The notes: generated by a model not told the origin, from the sequence alone. Positions 43,735-53,716 are shown, counted from the stretch's first letter. The stretch: DNA of 64,000 nucleotides from Mycolicibacterium porcinum (GCA_001942045.1 MSTD01000016.1:1-64000), one strand, 5' to 3'. A program made the numbers and translations.

Positions 43735-45079
43735 TGGCGGGCATGATCGAGCCGTCCACGACCCACAGGCCCTCGACCCCCAGCACCCGACAGCTCGGAT
43801 CGAGTACCGCCTCGGGGCCGGTGCCCATCGGCGCGGTGCCGGCCAGATGCTGCGACGTCGACCAGGACGGCTCACCGACTTTCGCTGTGCGACTGACCAA
43901 TTCGCGGGCCAGCTCGGCACCCCGGCGCAGCGCGTCGACATCCGCGGCGACCGTGTCGTAACGATGCTCGATGATCGGTGCCACCGTCGGGTCCGCCGAT
44001 GCCAACCGGACCCGCCCGCGCGAGTGCGGCCGCATCAGCGCCACACCCAGGTGTGGCAGTTCGGCGGGGTCATGCCCGGGTCCGTGCACCATCGCGGCGA
44101 AGCCGGCCGTGTACGGGCGGATCTCGATGCCGTCAGCCGTGGTGAGCACGGCCTCCAGCGGTGGCAGGTCATGGGTGGGCACCCAGGAGACCGGAATCAC
44201 CCATTCCGGGTGGTCCACGGTGTGCCTGCCGACCGGTAACCCCGCCACCACCTCGACGCCGTGCGCCTCAAGATCCGAAGGCGGCCCAACACCGGACAGC
44301 AGCAACAGATGGGCAGATCCAATTGCACCGGAACACAACACAATTCGATCAGCGCTCAGAACCGAACCGTCGTCGCATCGCACCCCGACAGCCCGGTTTC
44401 CCCGGAACAGCACCCGATGGACCCTGGTGTCGGTACGGACCTCGAGGTTGGTCCGCTCCAGAGCCGGCTTCAGATAGGCACCGCCGGGCCCAACTCTGGT
44501 CCCGCCGTTGATGTTCAGCGGAACCGCCCCCACGCCCTCCGGTAGCGCCACACCGGCGTCCGATCCGTTCAGGTCCTCGATCCAGCCGAATCCCGATTCG
44601 GTGGCGGCATCGACGAATGATGCTGTGCAGCCGTCGAATTCGCGCACCCGCCGAACCGTGATCGGACCACGACCGCCGTGCAGCGTGGTATCGAAATCGA
44701 GGTCGGTCTCGATGGCCCGGAAATGCGGCAGCACATCGCTCCAGCCCCAGCCAGGCACCGCCCAGGCGTCGAAGTCTGTAGGTAGCCCCCGACAGAAGTA
44801 GCCGCCGTTGACCGCCCCCGAACCACCCACCACCGACCCGCGGATGATCTCGGTGTGCCGCGGTGGATTCTCCGTCAGCACCGACGCGAAATGGCGGACC
44901 ACCGAACTGGCCGCTCCGATCGGCAGCCGCAGGGCATCGGTGATCTGTGCCGCCACCCGCGGATCGCTCGGCGCTGGACCGGCCTCAACGACGGTGACAT
45001 TGCAGCGCGGATCACTGGAAAGCCGTTCAGCCAGAATTGAACCCGCGCTGCCGGCGCCGACGATAAGTACATCTGTCAA
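43664..45079 (-). CDS. mftG: Mycofactocin dehydrogenase MftG (GMC family)
   Basis: GMC flavoprotein of 471 residues that, in mycobacteria, links mycofactocinol oxidation to respiration. FAD motif VLIVGAGSAGSILAERLS at the N-terminus, GSVVGGSGAVNGGYFCRGLP, and the C-terminal LWVVDGSIMPAITSRGPHATIAM. It is last in the mft operon, seven bases after mftF, and runs 71 bases into the convergent MFS gene. Confidence 0.95.
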   Translation of the reverse strand: MTDVLIVGAGSAGSILAERLSSDPRCNVTVVEAGPAPSDPRVAAQITDALRLPIGAASSVVRHFASVLTENPPRHTEIIRGSVVGGSGAVNGGYFCRGLPTDFDAWAVPGWGWSDVLPHFRAIETDLDFDTTLHGGRGPITVRRVREFDGCTASFVDAATESGFGWIEDLNGSDAGVALPEGVGAVPLNINGGTRVGPGGAYLKPALERTNLEVRTDTRVHRVLFRGNRAVGVRCDDGSVLSADRIVLCSGAIGSAHLLLLSGVGPPSDLEAHGVEVVAGLPVGRHTVDHPEWVIPVSWVPTHDLPPLEAVLTTADGIEIRPYTAGFAAMVHGPGHDPAELPHLGVALMRPHSRGRVRLASADPTVAPIIEHRYDTVAADVDALRRGAELARELVSRTAKVGEPSWSTSQHLAGTAPMGTGPEAVLDPSCRVLGVEGLWVVDGSIMPAITSRGPHATIAMIGHRAAEFLAA

Positions 45080-45086
45080 TTGGGTT

Positions 45087-46499
45087 TTAGCTCCGCAGCT
45101 GCGGCTTGAGGGCGCCGAGCTGACGTTCCCGCACCACTCCGGTCCACAAGCCGATGCCGTAGGCCAGATCGTCCAGGCGCTTGAGCAGGATGTGGGCCAG
45201 TAGGCCGACCGGTTTGGTGTCGTCGTCGACGTTGCCGCGCCGGCTCGCCCAGTCGACCACGCCGTCGAGCACCGCGGCCACCAGAACCGCGTGTCTGGCG
45301 CGCCGGAACAGCAGGGCGGCGATCAGTGCCACGGGCCAGTAGTGCCGACAGATCGCCGAACACAGCTGCAGGGCCGCCGACCACAGTCCGCGCGCGGTGA
45401 CCGCGGCCACCTCGGTGGGTTCGGTGTCGACGGCGCTGAGCGAACGGGCGATGCGGCGGCCGGTGAAGATCGCGATCACCACCGAGCCCAGATACCCGAC
45501 GTAGGACCCCATGGCGAGGAACAGCCACACCATCAACGTCCAGCCGGAGATCACCACCGGGGCGGTCTTGCCCGGGTGCCGGACACTCAACGGTGCGGCC
45601 GATGTGCCGTAGAAAGCCTTGCGGTTGAACCACTCTCGCAGATCCGTCCGGTGGTCATGAGCCACCAGCGCGATCGGCTCGTACCGTAGCCGGGCCCCGG
45701 ACTCGACCAGACGCCAGCACAGGTCGACGTCCTCACCGGACTGCATGGTCTCGTCGAAACCACCCACCGCGGCCAGCGCGGACCGCCGGCAGATGATGGC
45801 CGCGCTGGGCACGTAGGACACCGGGCCGTAGGGCACCACCGGCGCCTCACGCACCCCGAGGTCCAACGACGACCGCACCGCCTCGTAGCGGGCCACCACA
45901 TTGTCGGCGGTGTGCAGTCCGACGATGCGCGGCGCCACCAGGGCCACCGCGGGGTCGCAGAAGTGTCCGAGCAACGCCTCGAGCCACCCCCGCCGGGGCA
46001 CCACATCGGAGTCGAGGAACGCCACGAAATCGGTCTCGGACGCGGCCAGGCCGGTGTTGCGAGCTGCCGCCGGACCGTTGCTGCGGAGGTGCCGGAGCAC
46101 CTGGACATCGCAGTGCATCCCAGCGAACTCCGATTGCGCGACGGGAACTGCCGAGCCGTCGTCGACCACGATCACCCGCAGGCCCCGCAGCGCGGCGATC
46201 AGTCGATGCAGACCGGAAACGTTGTCCCGCACCGGGATAACCACCGTCACGTCGCGGTGAGACGGCCCGCTGGGCGGACGGGGATGGGCCACCGTGGCGT
46301 CGAGCAAAGTCCGGGCGAGTTGCGCGCTCTGAGCGTCGTGCACCTCCAGGCGGCCGCCGTTGAGCATGGTCTGCGCCGTCGGCGCCAGCCGCAGCAACCG
46401 GGTCGGTGACCCGCCGAGCAGAGCCGCGCCGGCCCCCAGCACCTTGACACGGCGATCCACCTGTACGGCAAAACCGTCGGGCAGCCTCGGTCCGGTCAT
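45087..46499 (-). CDS. mftF: Mycofactocin glycosyltransferase MftF
   Basis: GT2 enzyme of 470 residues that adds beta-1,4-linked glucose units to the mycofactocin core. The ATG at 46499 overlaps the mftE stop. The N-terminal 80 residues precede the catalytic domain ([40 protein letters not shown] with the DxD-type site, [11 protein letters not shown]); C-terminal helices from about 330 ([20 protein letters not shown]) anchor it in the membrane. Confidence 0.95.
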   Translation of the reverse strand: MTGPRLPDGFAVQVDRRVKVLGAGAALLGGSPTRLLRLAPTAQTMLNGGRLEVHDAQSAQLARTLLDATVAHPRPPSGPSHRDVTVVIPVRDNVSGLHRLIAALRGLRVIVVDDGSAVPVAQSEFAGMHCDVQVLRHLRSNGPAAARNTGLAASETDFVAFLDSDVVPRRGWLEALLGHFCDPAVALVAPRIVGLHTADNVVARYEAVRSSLDLGVREAPVVPYGPVSYVPSAAIICRRSALAAVGGFDETMQSGEDVDLCWRLVESGARLRYEPIALVAHDHRTDLREWFNRKAFYGTSAAPLSVRHPGKTAPVVISGWTLMVWLFLAMGSYVGYLGSVVIAIFTGRRIARSLSAVDTEPTEVAAVTARGLWSAALQLCSAICRHYWPVALIAALLFRRARHAVLVAAVLDGVVDWASRRGNVDDDTKPVGLLAHILLKRLDDLAYGIGLWTGVVRERQLGALKPQLRS

Positions 46500-47239
46500 G
46501 TCAGCAATCCGTTCCGGTCGGGCTGCCACCGCCTGATCCGAGCGCCGCAGCCGTTGACCATCTCAGCAAAGATACGCTCCCCCTCGGCAGCCGTCGCGGT
46601 TGTCGGGTCACCGAGCACCCCGACTTCGCTGACTGCCGCGACCCCGCCCCTGCGCATCGCAGGCATCAACTCGGCCAGCGGGGCCGTGTTCCCGGCGGCC
46701 AGGTCGTCGGTCCAGACGTCGCCGGGCGAAATATGTAGCAATACAGATGTTTCGGCATGCCCCGCGTGCGCATCGGCACCCGCGGCGATGCAGGGGACCC
46801 AGCCAACGTCGCGGCTCTCCTGGCGCAACAGGGCCACTGCGGCGGCCAGCGCCTCCACATTTCCACCGTGACCATTGACGTAGACGAGGCGCGAGGCCCA
46901 GCTCGACGCGGAGCGCCCGTACTCCACCAGCAACGACTGCAATGCGGCGGTGCCGATCGACACCGTGCCGGGGAAACCCTCGTGCTCGCCGCTGGCACCG
47001 TAGGAGACGGGCGGCGCGACCATCCAGGCACCGGCCGAGGCGTCGTCCAGCTGCTCGAGGACCTCATGGGCGACAGCCGTCGCGATACGCGTGTCGGTGT
47101 CCAGAGGCAGGTGCGGACCATGTTGCTCGGTAGAGCCCACCGGAATGATCAACATTGGCGACATGCTGCGTAGCTGTCTCGACGTTGAGTTCCCGAGCCC
47201 GCTGGGGAAAGCCACGTGCCGATCGTAGGCCGTATTCAC
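46496..47239 (-). CDS. mftE: Mycofactocin peptidase MftE (creatininase family)
   Basis: Metallopeptidase of 247 residues that releases the modified Val-Tyr dipeptide from MftA. Metal ligands are in [34 protein letters not shown] and HAGHAETS, the creatininase pattern. GTG at 47239 with AGTAGG before it is the likely start. A 133-base gap separates it from mftD, the largest gap in the operon. Confidence 0.94.
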   Translation of the reverse strand: MNTAYDRHVAFPSGLGNSTSRQLRSMSPMLIIPVGSTEQHGPHLPLDTDTRIATAVAHEVLEQLDDASAGAWMVAPPVSYGASGEHEGFPGTVSIGTAALQSLLVEYGRSASSWASRLVYVNGHGGNVEALAAAVALLRQESRDVGWVPCIAAGADAHAGHAETSVLLHISPGDVWTDDLAAGNTAPLAELMPAMRRGGVAAVSEVGVLGDPTTATAAEGERIFAEMVNGCGARIRRWQPDRNGLLT

Positions 47240-47372
47240 CTACTGTGCGCCAATTGTTGGAGCACGAGCAGCAATTGATTTGCCTTAGCTTTCCGTACAC
47301 CCGCCGTGAGCATCACGTACGTCTCTTCTGCCACCCCAGTCACGCCACGCCGCGACGCGCCCGGGCCGGCCG

Positions 47373-48563
47373 TCAGGAGTCGGTGCGCGGCACGCCGAGC
47401 GTCCGGGTGAAGCCCTCGGGAACGAGAATGTCGTCCGGCGTCAGGTCGTGGATCGAGGACTTGCCCAACCCGCGCAGCGCCGAGTCGATGCCGCCGCTGA
47501 GGATGTCCAGCACGTTCTCGACACCCGCCTGGCCGTTGGCGGCCAGGCCCCACAGGTAGGCACGTCCGATCATCACGGCCCGGGCGCCGAGCGCCACCGC
47601 CTTGACGACGTCGCTGCCGCGGCGGATGCCGCCGTCCAGCAAAACCTCGACCTGGTCCCCCACCGCGTCGGCGATGGCGGGCAGGCAACGGATCGCCGCT
47701 GGGGTGCCGTCCAGGTTGTTACCGCCGTGGTTGGACACCGTGATCGCCGAAACACCCGCATCCACGGCACGTTTGGCGTCATCCACCCGCACCATGCCCT
47801 TGAGCAGGAACGGCCCGCCCCACTGCTCACGCAGCCAGGCGATGTCCTCCCAGGTCGGCGGCGGGGTGCCCATCCACTGCCCGTAGGCCTCGAAGAACGT
47901 CGGCCCCGGCTCACCGCGCCTGCCCTGGTTGGGCACGCGCAGGTCCGGCGGACGCAAGTGCTTGCCGAAGCTCCACAGCCACCGGGGCTTGGTGATCACC
48001 TCCGGAGACATCCGCAGCATCGTGCGCAGGTCCATTCGCTCCGGGATCTTCGGGCTACCCCAGTCACGGCCGTGGCTGAAGCTCCAGTCGGTCGTGGCGA
48101 TGAGCCCGACCGCGCCCGCATCCTTGGCGCGCTGCACCCGCTCGGCGATCTCGTCACGAGACCCGAGCCAGTAGATCTGGAAGAAGATCTTGTCGTTGAC
48201 GGCGGTGACTTCTTCCATCGGCTTGCTGGCGAAGGAAGACAACCCCATGGCCGTGCCGCGGGCCGCGGCCGCGCGGGCCACCGCCACCTCGCCGTCCGGG
48301 TCGACGGCCTGCACGCCGGTCGGCGAGATGATGACCGGCATCGAGATGTCCTGGCCCATCACGGTTGTCGCCATCTCACGCTTCTCGGTGGCACCGATGA
48401 CGTGTGGCGCGAACCCGAGTTCGGCGAACGACTCGACGTTGTCGGAGACCGTCACACCCTTCTCGCTGGCAGAGATCAGCGACGAATAGGCGGACTTGGG
48501 CAGCCGCTTCTTCGCCCGCTGCTGGGCGATGGCGACGGTCTCGAACCAGGTATCACGGGCCAT
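47373..48563 (-). CDS. mftD: Mycofactocin oxidase MftD (FMN-dependent)
   Basis: FMN enzyme of the lactate/glycolate oxidase family, 396 residues, that converts the AHDP intermediate to premycofactocin. Family signatures are SNHGGNNLDGTPA with the catalytic His, QIYWLGSRDEI, and LLDGGIRRGSDVVKAVALGA. The gap to mftC is three bases. Often annotated as LldD1 in mycobacteria. Confidence 0.96.
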   Translation of the reverse strand: MARDTWFETVAIAQQRAKKRLPKSAYSSLISASEKGVTVSDNVESFAELGFAPHVIGATEKREMATTVMGQDISMPVIISPTGVQAVDPDGEVAVARAAAARGTAMGLSSFASKPMEEVTAVNDKIFFQIYWLGSRDEIAERVQRAKDAGAVGLIATTDWSFSHGRDWGSPKIPERMDLRTMLRMSPEVITKPRWLWSFGKHLRPPDLRVPNQGRRGEPGPTFFEAYGQWMGTPPPTWEDIAWLREQWGGPFLLKGMVRVDDAKRAVDAGVSAITVSNHGGNNLDGTPAAIRCLPAIADAVGDQVEVLLDGGIRRGSDVVKAVALGARAVMIGRAYLWGLAANGQAGVENVLDILSGGIDSALRGLGKSSIHDLTPDDILVPEGFTRTLGVPRTDS

Positions 48564-48566
48564 GGA

Positions 48567-49757
48567 TTACACCGGACTTTCGTTACAGGCGCGGGCGGGA
48601 GGCTTGGTCAGCAACTTGAGTGCGACCGGCCCCTGCTTGGTACCGCGGGAGTGGTCACCGCTGGGCTTGGGTTTGACGCGCTCGGCCGCCAGGGCGGGCT
48701 CGCCCCAGCCTTCGACGCACTCGGGGTCCGGTCCGTCCATCGGCAGACCGGTGAAGAACTTGGCCGCCATGCAGCCGCCACGGCAGGCGTCATAGTGTCC
48801 GCAACCACTGCAGGCGCCGGCCGACTGGGGCTCGCGCAGCTCGCGGAACAATGTGGAGTTCTGCCAGACGTTCTGGAAACCAGCCCCAAAACCGGTGTCT
48901 TCCAGGATGTTTCCGGCCAGGAACTTGTCGTGGATGGCGAACGGGCAGGCGTAGACGTCACCCACCGGATCGATCAGGCACACCACGCGGCCGGCTCCAC
49001 ACAGGTTCAGCCCGGCCAGCGCGCCGGGCTCGCCGAGCCCCGACAGGTGGAAGAAGGAGTCGCCGGTCAGCACCCGCTCACCATGGGCGACCAGCCAGTT
49101 GTACAGCTGGCGCTGCTGGTCCGCGGTCGGGTGCAGCTCGTCCCAGACGTCGGCGCCGCGGCCCGACGGACGCAACCGGGTGATCCGCAGCGTGGCCCCG
49201 TAGCGGTCGGCCAGCGCCTTGAACTCGTCGAGCTGGTCGACGTTGTGGCGGGTCACCACGACCGAGATCTTGGCATCGGAAAAGCCAGCTGCGGCAAGGT
49301 TTTCCAGCGCGCGCACGGCCATGTCGAACGAGCCCTTGCCGCGCACCGCGTCGTTGACCTCGGCGTTGGCACCGTCCAGCGAGATCTGCACGTCGACGTA
49401 GTCGCTGGCGGCGAGTTTCGCGGCTACCTCCGGGGTGATGCGCACCCCGTTGGTGGAGAACTTGACCCCGACGTGATGCTCGGTCGCGTAGTCGACGAGT
49501 TCCCAGAAGTCCGGGCGCACAGTGGGTTCGCCGCCGCCGATGTTCACGTAGAACACCTGCATGCGTTCCAGCTCGTCGATGATGTCCTTGCACTGCTCGG
49601 TGGACAGCTCGCGCGGATCCCGCTTACCCGAGGAGGACAAGCAGTGCACGCACGCCAGATTGCAGGCGTAGGTGAGCTCCCAGGTCAGGCAGATGGGGGC
49701 GTCGAGTCCGTGTTCGAACTGTTCGACGAGCCTTGGCACAGGGGCAACAGAAGTCAT
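48567..49757 (-). CDS. mftC: Mycofactocin radical SAM maturase MftC
   Basis: Radical SAM/SPASM enzyme of 396 residues that decarboxylates and cross-links the C-terminal Val-Tyr of MftA. The ATG at 49757 overlaps the mftB stop as ATGA. The SAM [4Fe-4S] site is C32-NLA-C36-VH-C39; SPASM cysteines lie in CGAGRVVC, ACPF, CSGCGHYDACRGGC and the late EC. GGGEPT is the SAM-binding motif. Confidence 0.97.
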   Translation of the reverse strand: MTSVAPVPRLVEQFEHGLDAPICLTWELTYACNLACVHCLSSSGKRDPRELSTEQCKDIIDELERMQVFYVNIGGGEPTVRPDFWELVDYATEHHVGVKFSTNGVRITPEVAAKLAASDYVDVQISLDGANAEVNDAVRGKGSFDMAVRALENLAAAGFSDAKISVVVTRHNVDQLDEFKALADRYGATLRITRLRPSGRGADVWDELHPTADQQRQLYNWLVAHGERVLTGDSFFHLSGLGEPGALAGLNLCGAGRVVCLIDPVGDVYACPFAIHDKFLAGNILEDTGFGAGFQNVWQNSTLFRELREPQSAGACSGCGHYDACRGGCMAAKFFTGLPMDGPDPECVEGWGEPALAAERVKPKPSGDHSRGTKQGPVALKLLTKPPARACNESPV

Positions 49758-50047
49758 TGTGAGTTCCCGGGGATGAGCATCTTCGAGGACACCAGCACGC
49801 TCAGCGCGTGCAGGTAGGGGCCTTGGTCGGAATCTGCGATACCGGCCGCGCGGCACGCGGACCGGGCGTCGGGGTGATCGGCCAGAGAGTTGACCACCTC
49901 GACGACCGTCCGGTTCTTCAGAAACGACAGCTTGCGGGTTCCGAAGTGATACAGCAGGGCGCCGAACGGCTCTGGCCGCACCGCCACCTGGTGGTGCAAC
50001 CGCCAGCTGACATCAGGGTCGAATACGACGCCGGTGCGCCCAGCCAT
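49754..50047 (-). CDS. mftB: Mycofactocin peptide chaperone MftB
   Basis: A 97-residue RiPP recognition element that holds the MftA leader for MftC. The ATG at 50047 (MAGRTGVVFDPDVSWRLHHQ) has GGAGG eight bases before it; an in-frame GTG at 50056 is an alternative. The winged-helix RRE pattern appears in VVNSLADHPDARSACRAAGI and LHALSVLVSSKMLIPG. Four-base overlap with mftC. Confidence 0.93.
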   Translation of the reverse strand: MAGRTGVVFDPDVSWRLHHQVAVRPEPFGALLYHFGTRKLSFLKNRTVVEVVNSLADHPDARSACRAAGIADSDQGPYLHALSVLVSSKMLIPGNSQ

Positions 50048-50070
50048 ATCGGTCACCTCCGCGGACACTG

Positions 50071-50166
50071 TCAGTAGACCCCGCACATGCCGTCGATCGA
50101 GACCTCTTCGACGAGCGTCTCGGTGACGAGCTGGGTTTCGGTTTCAACCTGCGGGTTCTGATCCAT
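50071..50166 (-). CDS. mftA: Mycofactocin precursor peptide MftA
   Basis: A 31-residue RiPP precursor, [20 protein letters not shown] then [11 protein letters not shown]. The C-terminal IDGMCGVY is the family hallmark; the last Val-Tyr becomes the cofactor core. It is the first gene of the operon, 23 bases before mftB, and divergent from mftR. Confidence 0.97.
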   Translation of the reverse strand: MDQNPQVETETQLVTETLVEEVSIDGMCGVY

Positions 50167-50191
50167 GAATCGCACCTTTCCTGCAACTGTG

Positions 50192-50210
50192 GGTCTCGAC
50201 AATTGTGACC
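50192..50210. promoter_or_regulatory. Candidate MftR operator
   Basis: A 19-base imperfect dyad, GGTCTCGACAATTGTGACC, with GGTC/GACC ends and a central ACAATTGT palindrome (50199-50206). It lies 26 bases before the mftA start and 50 bases before mftR. Confidence 0.5.
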
Positions 50211-50259
50211 TGAGTCGCAAGAATATGGCATCGAGTGCAGAAATGGAAGGGCGGGTTTC

Positions 50260-50883
50260 ATGCGGCAGGATTCCGGGCCCCGTGTCGGTCGGCGCCCGTC
50301 CACCACGCAGGACCACATCACCGACGTCGCCCTGGCCCTGTTCGCCAGCCGGGGCTTCGACGAGGTGAGCGTCGACGACGTGGCCAAGGCCGCCGGGATC
50401 GCGCGGCGCACGCTGTTCCGCTACTACGCCTCCAAGAACGCCATCCCCTGGGGCGACTTCGACGCCCACCTGCAACACCTGCGTGAACTGCTCGGTTCCC
50501 TGAGTACCGAAATCCCGCTCGCCGAGGCGCTGCGCACAGCCCTGCTGTCGTTCAACACCTACGACGACCAGGAGATGGCCCAGCACCGCCGCCGCATGCG
50601 AGTGATCTTGGAAACCGCTGGACTGCAGGCATATTCGATGACGATGTACGCCGGCTGGCGGGAGGTCATCGCCACCTACGTGGCACGGCGGATCGGCGCG
50701 GAACCCAGCGATCTGATGCCCCAGACCGCAGGCTGGCTGATGTTGGGCGTCGCACTGTCGGCGTATGAGCACTGGCTGGCCGACGAGTCGGTTGCCCTGG
50801 CCGACGCCATCGCCGCGGCGTTCGAGATGGCGCGGCCCGGACTGGAGGCCCTGGAGGGAGTCGACACCAGGGCTTCCGGGTAA
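50260..50883 (+). CDS. mftR: Mycofactocin system transcriptional regulator MftR
   Basis: TetR-family regulator of 207 residues, known in mycobacteria to control mft expression in response to long-chain acyl-CoA. The HTH is [20 protein letters not shown], then [20 protein letters not shown] and [11 protein letters not shown]. The ligand domain ends in a helix [20 protein letters not shown]. Divergent from mftA. Confidence 0.95.
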   Translation: MRQDSGPRVGRRPSTTQDHITDVALALFASRGFDEVSVDDVAKAAGIARRTLFRYYASKNAIPWGDFDAHLQHLRELLGSLSTEIPLAEALRTALLSFNTYDDQEMAQHRRRMRVILETAGLQAYSMTMYAGWREVIATYVARRIGAEPSDLMPQTAGWLMLGVALSAYEHWLADESVALADAIAAAFEMARPGLEALEGVDTRASG

Positions 50884-50913
50884 CCAGGGGTCGAACGCGG
50901 GGAGGTGAACACC

Positions 50914-51081
50914 GTGCGGAAACCGGACCGGAAGCCGACTACGGTCGAACTGATCGCATTGGCCGTGGCACTGATCGTCGGATTCGGCGTCGCCACCTAT
51001 TTCGGAAACCTGATCGCCGGCATCGCAGTGCTGCTCGGCATCGCGATCATCGGGACAGGCTTCTTCTACGCCAAGACCTGA
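50914..51081 (+). CDS. Small membrane protein of unknown function
   Basis: A 55-residue product from GTG at 50914 with GGAGG eight bases before it: [56 protein letters not shown] basic N-terminus is followed by two hydrophobic helices with GxxxG-like spacing. It follows mftR by 30 bases on the same strand and may be co-transcribed; its end overlaps the convergent PhyH gene by 16 bases. Not recognised as a known family. Confidence 0.65.
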   Translation: MRKPDRKPTTVELIALAVALIVGFGVATYFGNLIAGIAVLLGIAIIGTGFFYAKT

Positions 51082-51821
51082 TCCGGCGGCAGCTCGTCCC
51101 ACGCGCAGGCCAGGGCCTCGGGACCTTGCGGAGTGAGCGCCTCGGCGAGCACCAGCGGCGCCTGCGACATGAAACGTGGTGTGCTGCCGCGATGTACGTC
51201 GGCGGCATGTGCCGTGAACGGATGCACCACGAACATGTCACCCGGCCGCCCGGTGGCCTGAGCCACCGGACGGTCTTCGCTGATCTCATCCACGAGCGCG
51301 CCGGCTTCGATGAAGTCGATCGGCTCGGACCCCAGCACGCCGGCGACGTCGCGGTGTGAACCCACACGGATGCGCGTCGGCGCGTCGTCGGGGCCCACCT
51401 CGGACAGCAGGGTCAGCACCAGAACGGTATGCGGGCGGCCACTGACCGCCCATTGGCCGCCGGGCAGCGGAGTGTTGGCATCGATGTGCCAGCCCCGGTC
51501 CTCGGCGGGCGGATCGACGGGAAACCGGACCGGGATGTTGCCCAGGGAACCCCGCGGTAGCCAACCTCCGGTGCCGCAGATCTGGTCCAGGGCATCGGTG
51601 AGCGAGGCGCTGTTGACCAGCTGGCCGAACGGCCCGGCCCCGGTCAGATCCGCTGCCCACACGACCGCGCTGGCCCACGACGCCGGATCGTCCGGGGCCA
51701 ACCCGATCTGCGTCCAGAGCAGATCCCTGGCCGCATCTGCGATTTCGGCCGGAGCGGCCTGCTCGATCTTGACGAACCCGTCCCGCTTGAATGCATCGAC
51801 GTTCACCACGACGACCACCAT
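51066..51821 (-). CDS. Phytanoyl-CoA dioxygenase (PhyH) family protein
   Basis: Fe(II)/2-oxoglutarate oxygenase of about 251 residues. The ATG at 51821 opens [20 protein letters not shown]; a GTG at 51806 ([11 protein letters not shown]) is possible. The iron ligands are in WHIDANTP (His-X-Asp) and [13 protein letters not shown] (distal His); an arginine near RFMSQAP could bind 2-oxoglutarate. It is divergent from the ECF sigma gene 93 bases away. Substrate unknown. Confidence 0.85.
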   Translation of the reverse strand: MVVVVVNVDAFKRDGFVKIEQAAPAEIADAARDLLWTQIGLAPDDPASWASAVVWAADLTGAGPFGQLVNSASLTDALDQICGTGGWLPRGSLGNIPVRFPVDPPAEDRGWHIDANTPLPGGQWAVSGRPHTVLVLTLLSEVGPDDAPTRIRVGSHRDVAGVLGSEPIDFIEAGALVDEISEDRPVAQATGRPGDMFVVHPFTAHAADVHRGSTPRFMSQAPLVLAEALTPQGPEALACAWDELPPDQVLA

Positions 51822-51914
51822 GACGCACCCGGCCTGACCCGGGCCAATGATTTCGGCCGAGAATTCTTCCCACAACCCCGTCGGAGTTCGGCCTCCGGCG
51901 GCGACGATAAGGGT

Positions 51915-52430
51915 GTGAGCGCCGAAACTGACGCTCCGCGGGTACTGCTGAGGTGCTACGACGAGGCCCTGCCAGTGGTGTACGGCTACTTCGTACGCCG
52001 CTGCGGTGACCGCGGAACCGCCGAGGACCTGACGTCGGAGACGTTCCTGGCCGCGATGGACGCGGCCCGCAGACCGTCCCCGCCGCCGATCTCGGTGCCC
52101 TGGTTGATCGGGGTGGCCAGGCACAAGCTCGCCGACCACTACCGCCGGCGGCACGACCGGTTCACCGTGCCGGTCGCCGAACTGCCCGAACCGGCGGATC
52201 CGGCCGACCACTGGGACGCCGAGCTGGATCGCATTGTCGCCGAATCGGTTTTGGCCCGGCTACCCGATCAACACCGCACAGTCCTGGCCCTGCGCTACCT
52301 CGACGACTGCACCGTCGGTGAATGCGCCGAGCTGATCGGCCGGACCGTGCACGCCACGGAAGCTCTGCTGGTGCGGGCCCGCCGCGCCTTCAGAGCCCAG
52401 TATCCGACACCGGAGGGAGGGACGTCGTGA
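51915..52430 (+). CDS. ECF-type RNA polymerase sigma factor
   Basis: A 171-residue sigma factor with region 2 (LLRCYDEALPVVYGYFVRRC, AEDLTSETFLAAMDAARRP) and region 4 (LPDQHRTVLALRYLDDCTVG, ECAELIGRTVHATEALLVRA). The start is GTG. Its stop overlaps the start of a VOC-domain gene (GTGA), so the two are coupled. There is no classical anti-sigma gene; the VOC partner may take that role. Confidence 0.9.
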   Translation: MSAETDAPRVLLRCYDEALPVVYGYFVRRCGDRGTAEDLTSETFLAAMDAARRPSPPPISVPWLIGVARHKLADHYRRRHDRFTVPVAELPEPADPADHWDAELDRIVAESVLARLPDQHRTVLALRYLDDCTVGECAELIGRTVHATEALLVRARRAFRAQYPTPEGGTS

Positions 52431-53716
52431 TCAACAGCCACGATCCGCTGGCCGTGCTGACCGGCGCGGACCACCCGGTCTCCCCCGATCCGGCGTTCGC
52501 GGCCCGGCTGCGCGCGCGGCTGGAATCGGCCCTCACCCTGCCCACCCACGCCGAAGGAGTTGACATGAGCGGAACCGACACTGCCATCGCCGAACTGAAC
52601 CAGCCCGAGACTGTGCCCGCTGCCCCGGCTGCTCCGCGGCCCGCGGCGATCCCCTATCTGGCCGCGCCCGACGCCCGCGCCGCCATCGCCTGGTACACCG
52701 ACGCGCTCGGGGCCGAACTGGTCGGAGAACCGATCGTGATGGCCGACGGCCGCATCGGCCACGCCGAACTGACCCTCGCCGGCGGGGTGCTGTACCTGGC
52801 CGACGAGTTCCCCGAGTTTGGACTGAAATCCCCTGCTCCACAATCGAATTCGGTGAGCCTGATGCTGGAGGTCCCCGACACCGACGCCGCACTGGAACGA
52901 GCGAGAAACCTCGGCGCCCAGGTGCAGCGCGAGCCGTACGAGAACTACGGCACCCGCAATGCGGTGATCATCGACCCGTCCGGTCACCGGTGGATGCTCA
53001 CCGGCCCGGTGTCCCGCCCTGTCGTGCCGATCCAGCACGGAGACGTCGGTTACGTCTCGGTCTGGGCACCCGACATCGCGCGGGCCGCCCACTTCTACGG
53101 CCAGGTGCTGGGCTGGACATTCGACCCGGCCACCCGCCAGGTCACCAACACCCGCCAGCCCATCGGCATCTATCCGATGCCCGGCACGCCCACCCTGTTC
53201 TGCTGCTACGCGGTGACCGATCTCGACCAGGCCCGGCAGGCCATCATCGAGGCCGGCGGTGAGCCCGGCGACACCCAGGACTTCGAGTTCGGCACCGTGC
53301 TGGACGCCACCGACCCCGGCGGTACCGCGTTCGCGGTCTTCCAACCCGCCGGTGTCGTCGCACGCCCCGAGCTCAACGGGGCTGGGCCGGGCGAACTTTC
53401 GTACATCACGTACGAAGTGCCCGACTCGGCCGCATTCAAGGAGTTCTACGGCCGCGTGCTGTCGTGGACCTTCGACCCTGGCCGGATCAACGACGGTTGG
53501 GGCGTGCAGGGCAGCCAGCCGATGTCAGGGATCGCCGGTAGCGCCCCGGCTGCGGTGACCGTGCCGATGTGGACGGTGGCCGATATCGACGCCGCGGTCA
53601 CCCGCGTCGTCGAGGCCGGCGGCACCGTGCTGCAACAGCCGTCACGGCAGGACTACGGATTGATGGCCGAGTGCACCGACGACCAAGGTGGCCGGTTCTA
53701 CCTCGGCCAGTTCTAG
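52427..53716 (+). CDS. Triple VOC/glyoxalase-domain protein coupled to ECF sigma
   Basis: A 429-residue cytosolic protein. GTG at 52427 with GGAGGGAGG before it is used. Residues 1-50 (INSHDPLAVLTGADHPVSPD, then AFAARLRARLESAL) form a short lead seen in proteins encoded beside ECF sigma genes. Three vicinal-oxygen-chelate modules follow: PYLAAPDARAAIAWYTDALG, VSVWAPDIARAAHFYGQVLG and SYITYEVPDSAAFKEFYGRV. Ligands are not clear in all modules, so some may bind rather than catalyse. Possibly a sensor for the sigma factor. Confidence 0.85.
   Translation: MINSHDPLAVLTGADHPVSPDPAFAARLRARLESALTLPTHAEGVDMSGTDTAIAELNQPETVPAAPAAPRPAAIPYLAAPDARAAIAWYTDALGAELVGEPIVMADGRIGHAELTLAGGVLYLADEFPEFGLKSPAPQSNSVSLMLEVPDTDAALERARNLGAQVQREPYENYGTRNAVIIDPSGHRWMLTGPVSRPVVPIQHGDVGYVSVWAPDIARAAHFYGQVLGWTFDPATRQVTNTRQPIGIYPMPGTPTLFCCYAVTDLDQARQAIIEAGGEPGDTQDFEFGTVLDATDPGGTAFAVFQPAGVVARPELNGAGPGELSYITYEVPDSAAFKEFYGRVLSWTFDPGRINDGWGVQGSQPMSGIAGSAPAAVTVPMWTVADIDAAVTRVVEAGGTVLQQPSRQDYGLMAECTDDQGGRFYLGQF

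Noticed and set aside
47448..49817. A 789-codon open frame on the plus strand, opposite mftD and mftC
   Set aside because: High GC removes stops from the opposite strand. The product is His/Gly/Arg-rich low-complexity sequence, while both genes on the other strand carry full catalytic motifs.
52295..53344. A 349-codon open frame on the minus strand opposite the VOC-domain gene
   Set aside because: Composition is Gly/Val/His-rich without domain motifs; the plus-strand frame has three recognisable VOC modules and a ribosome site.
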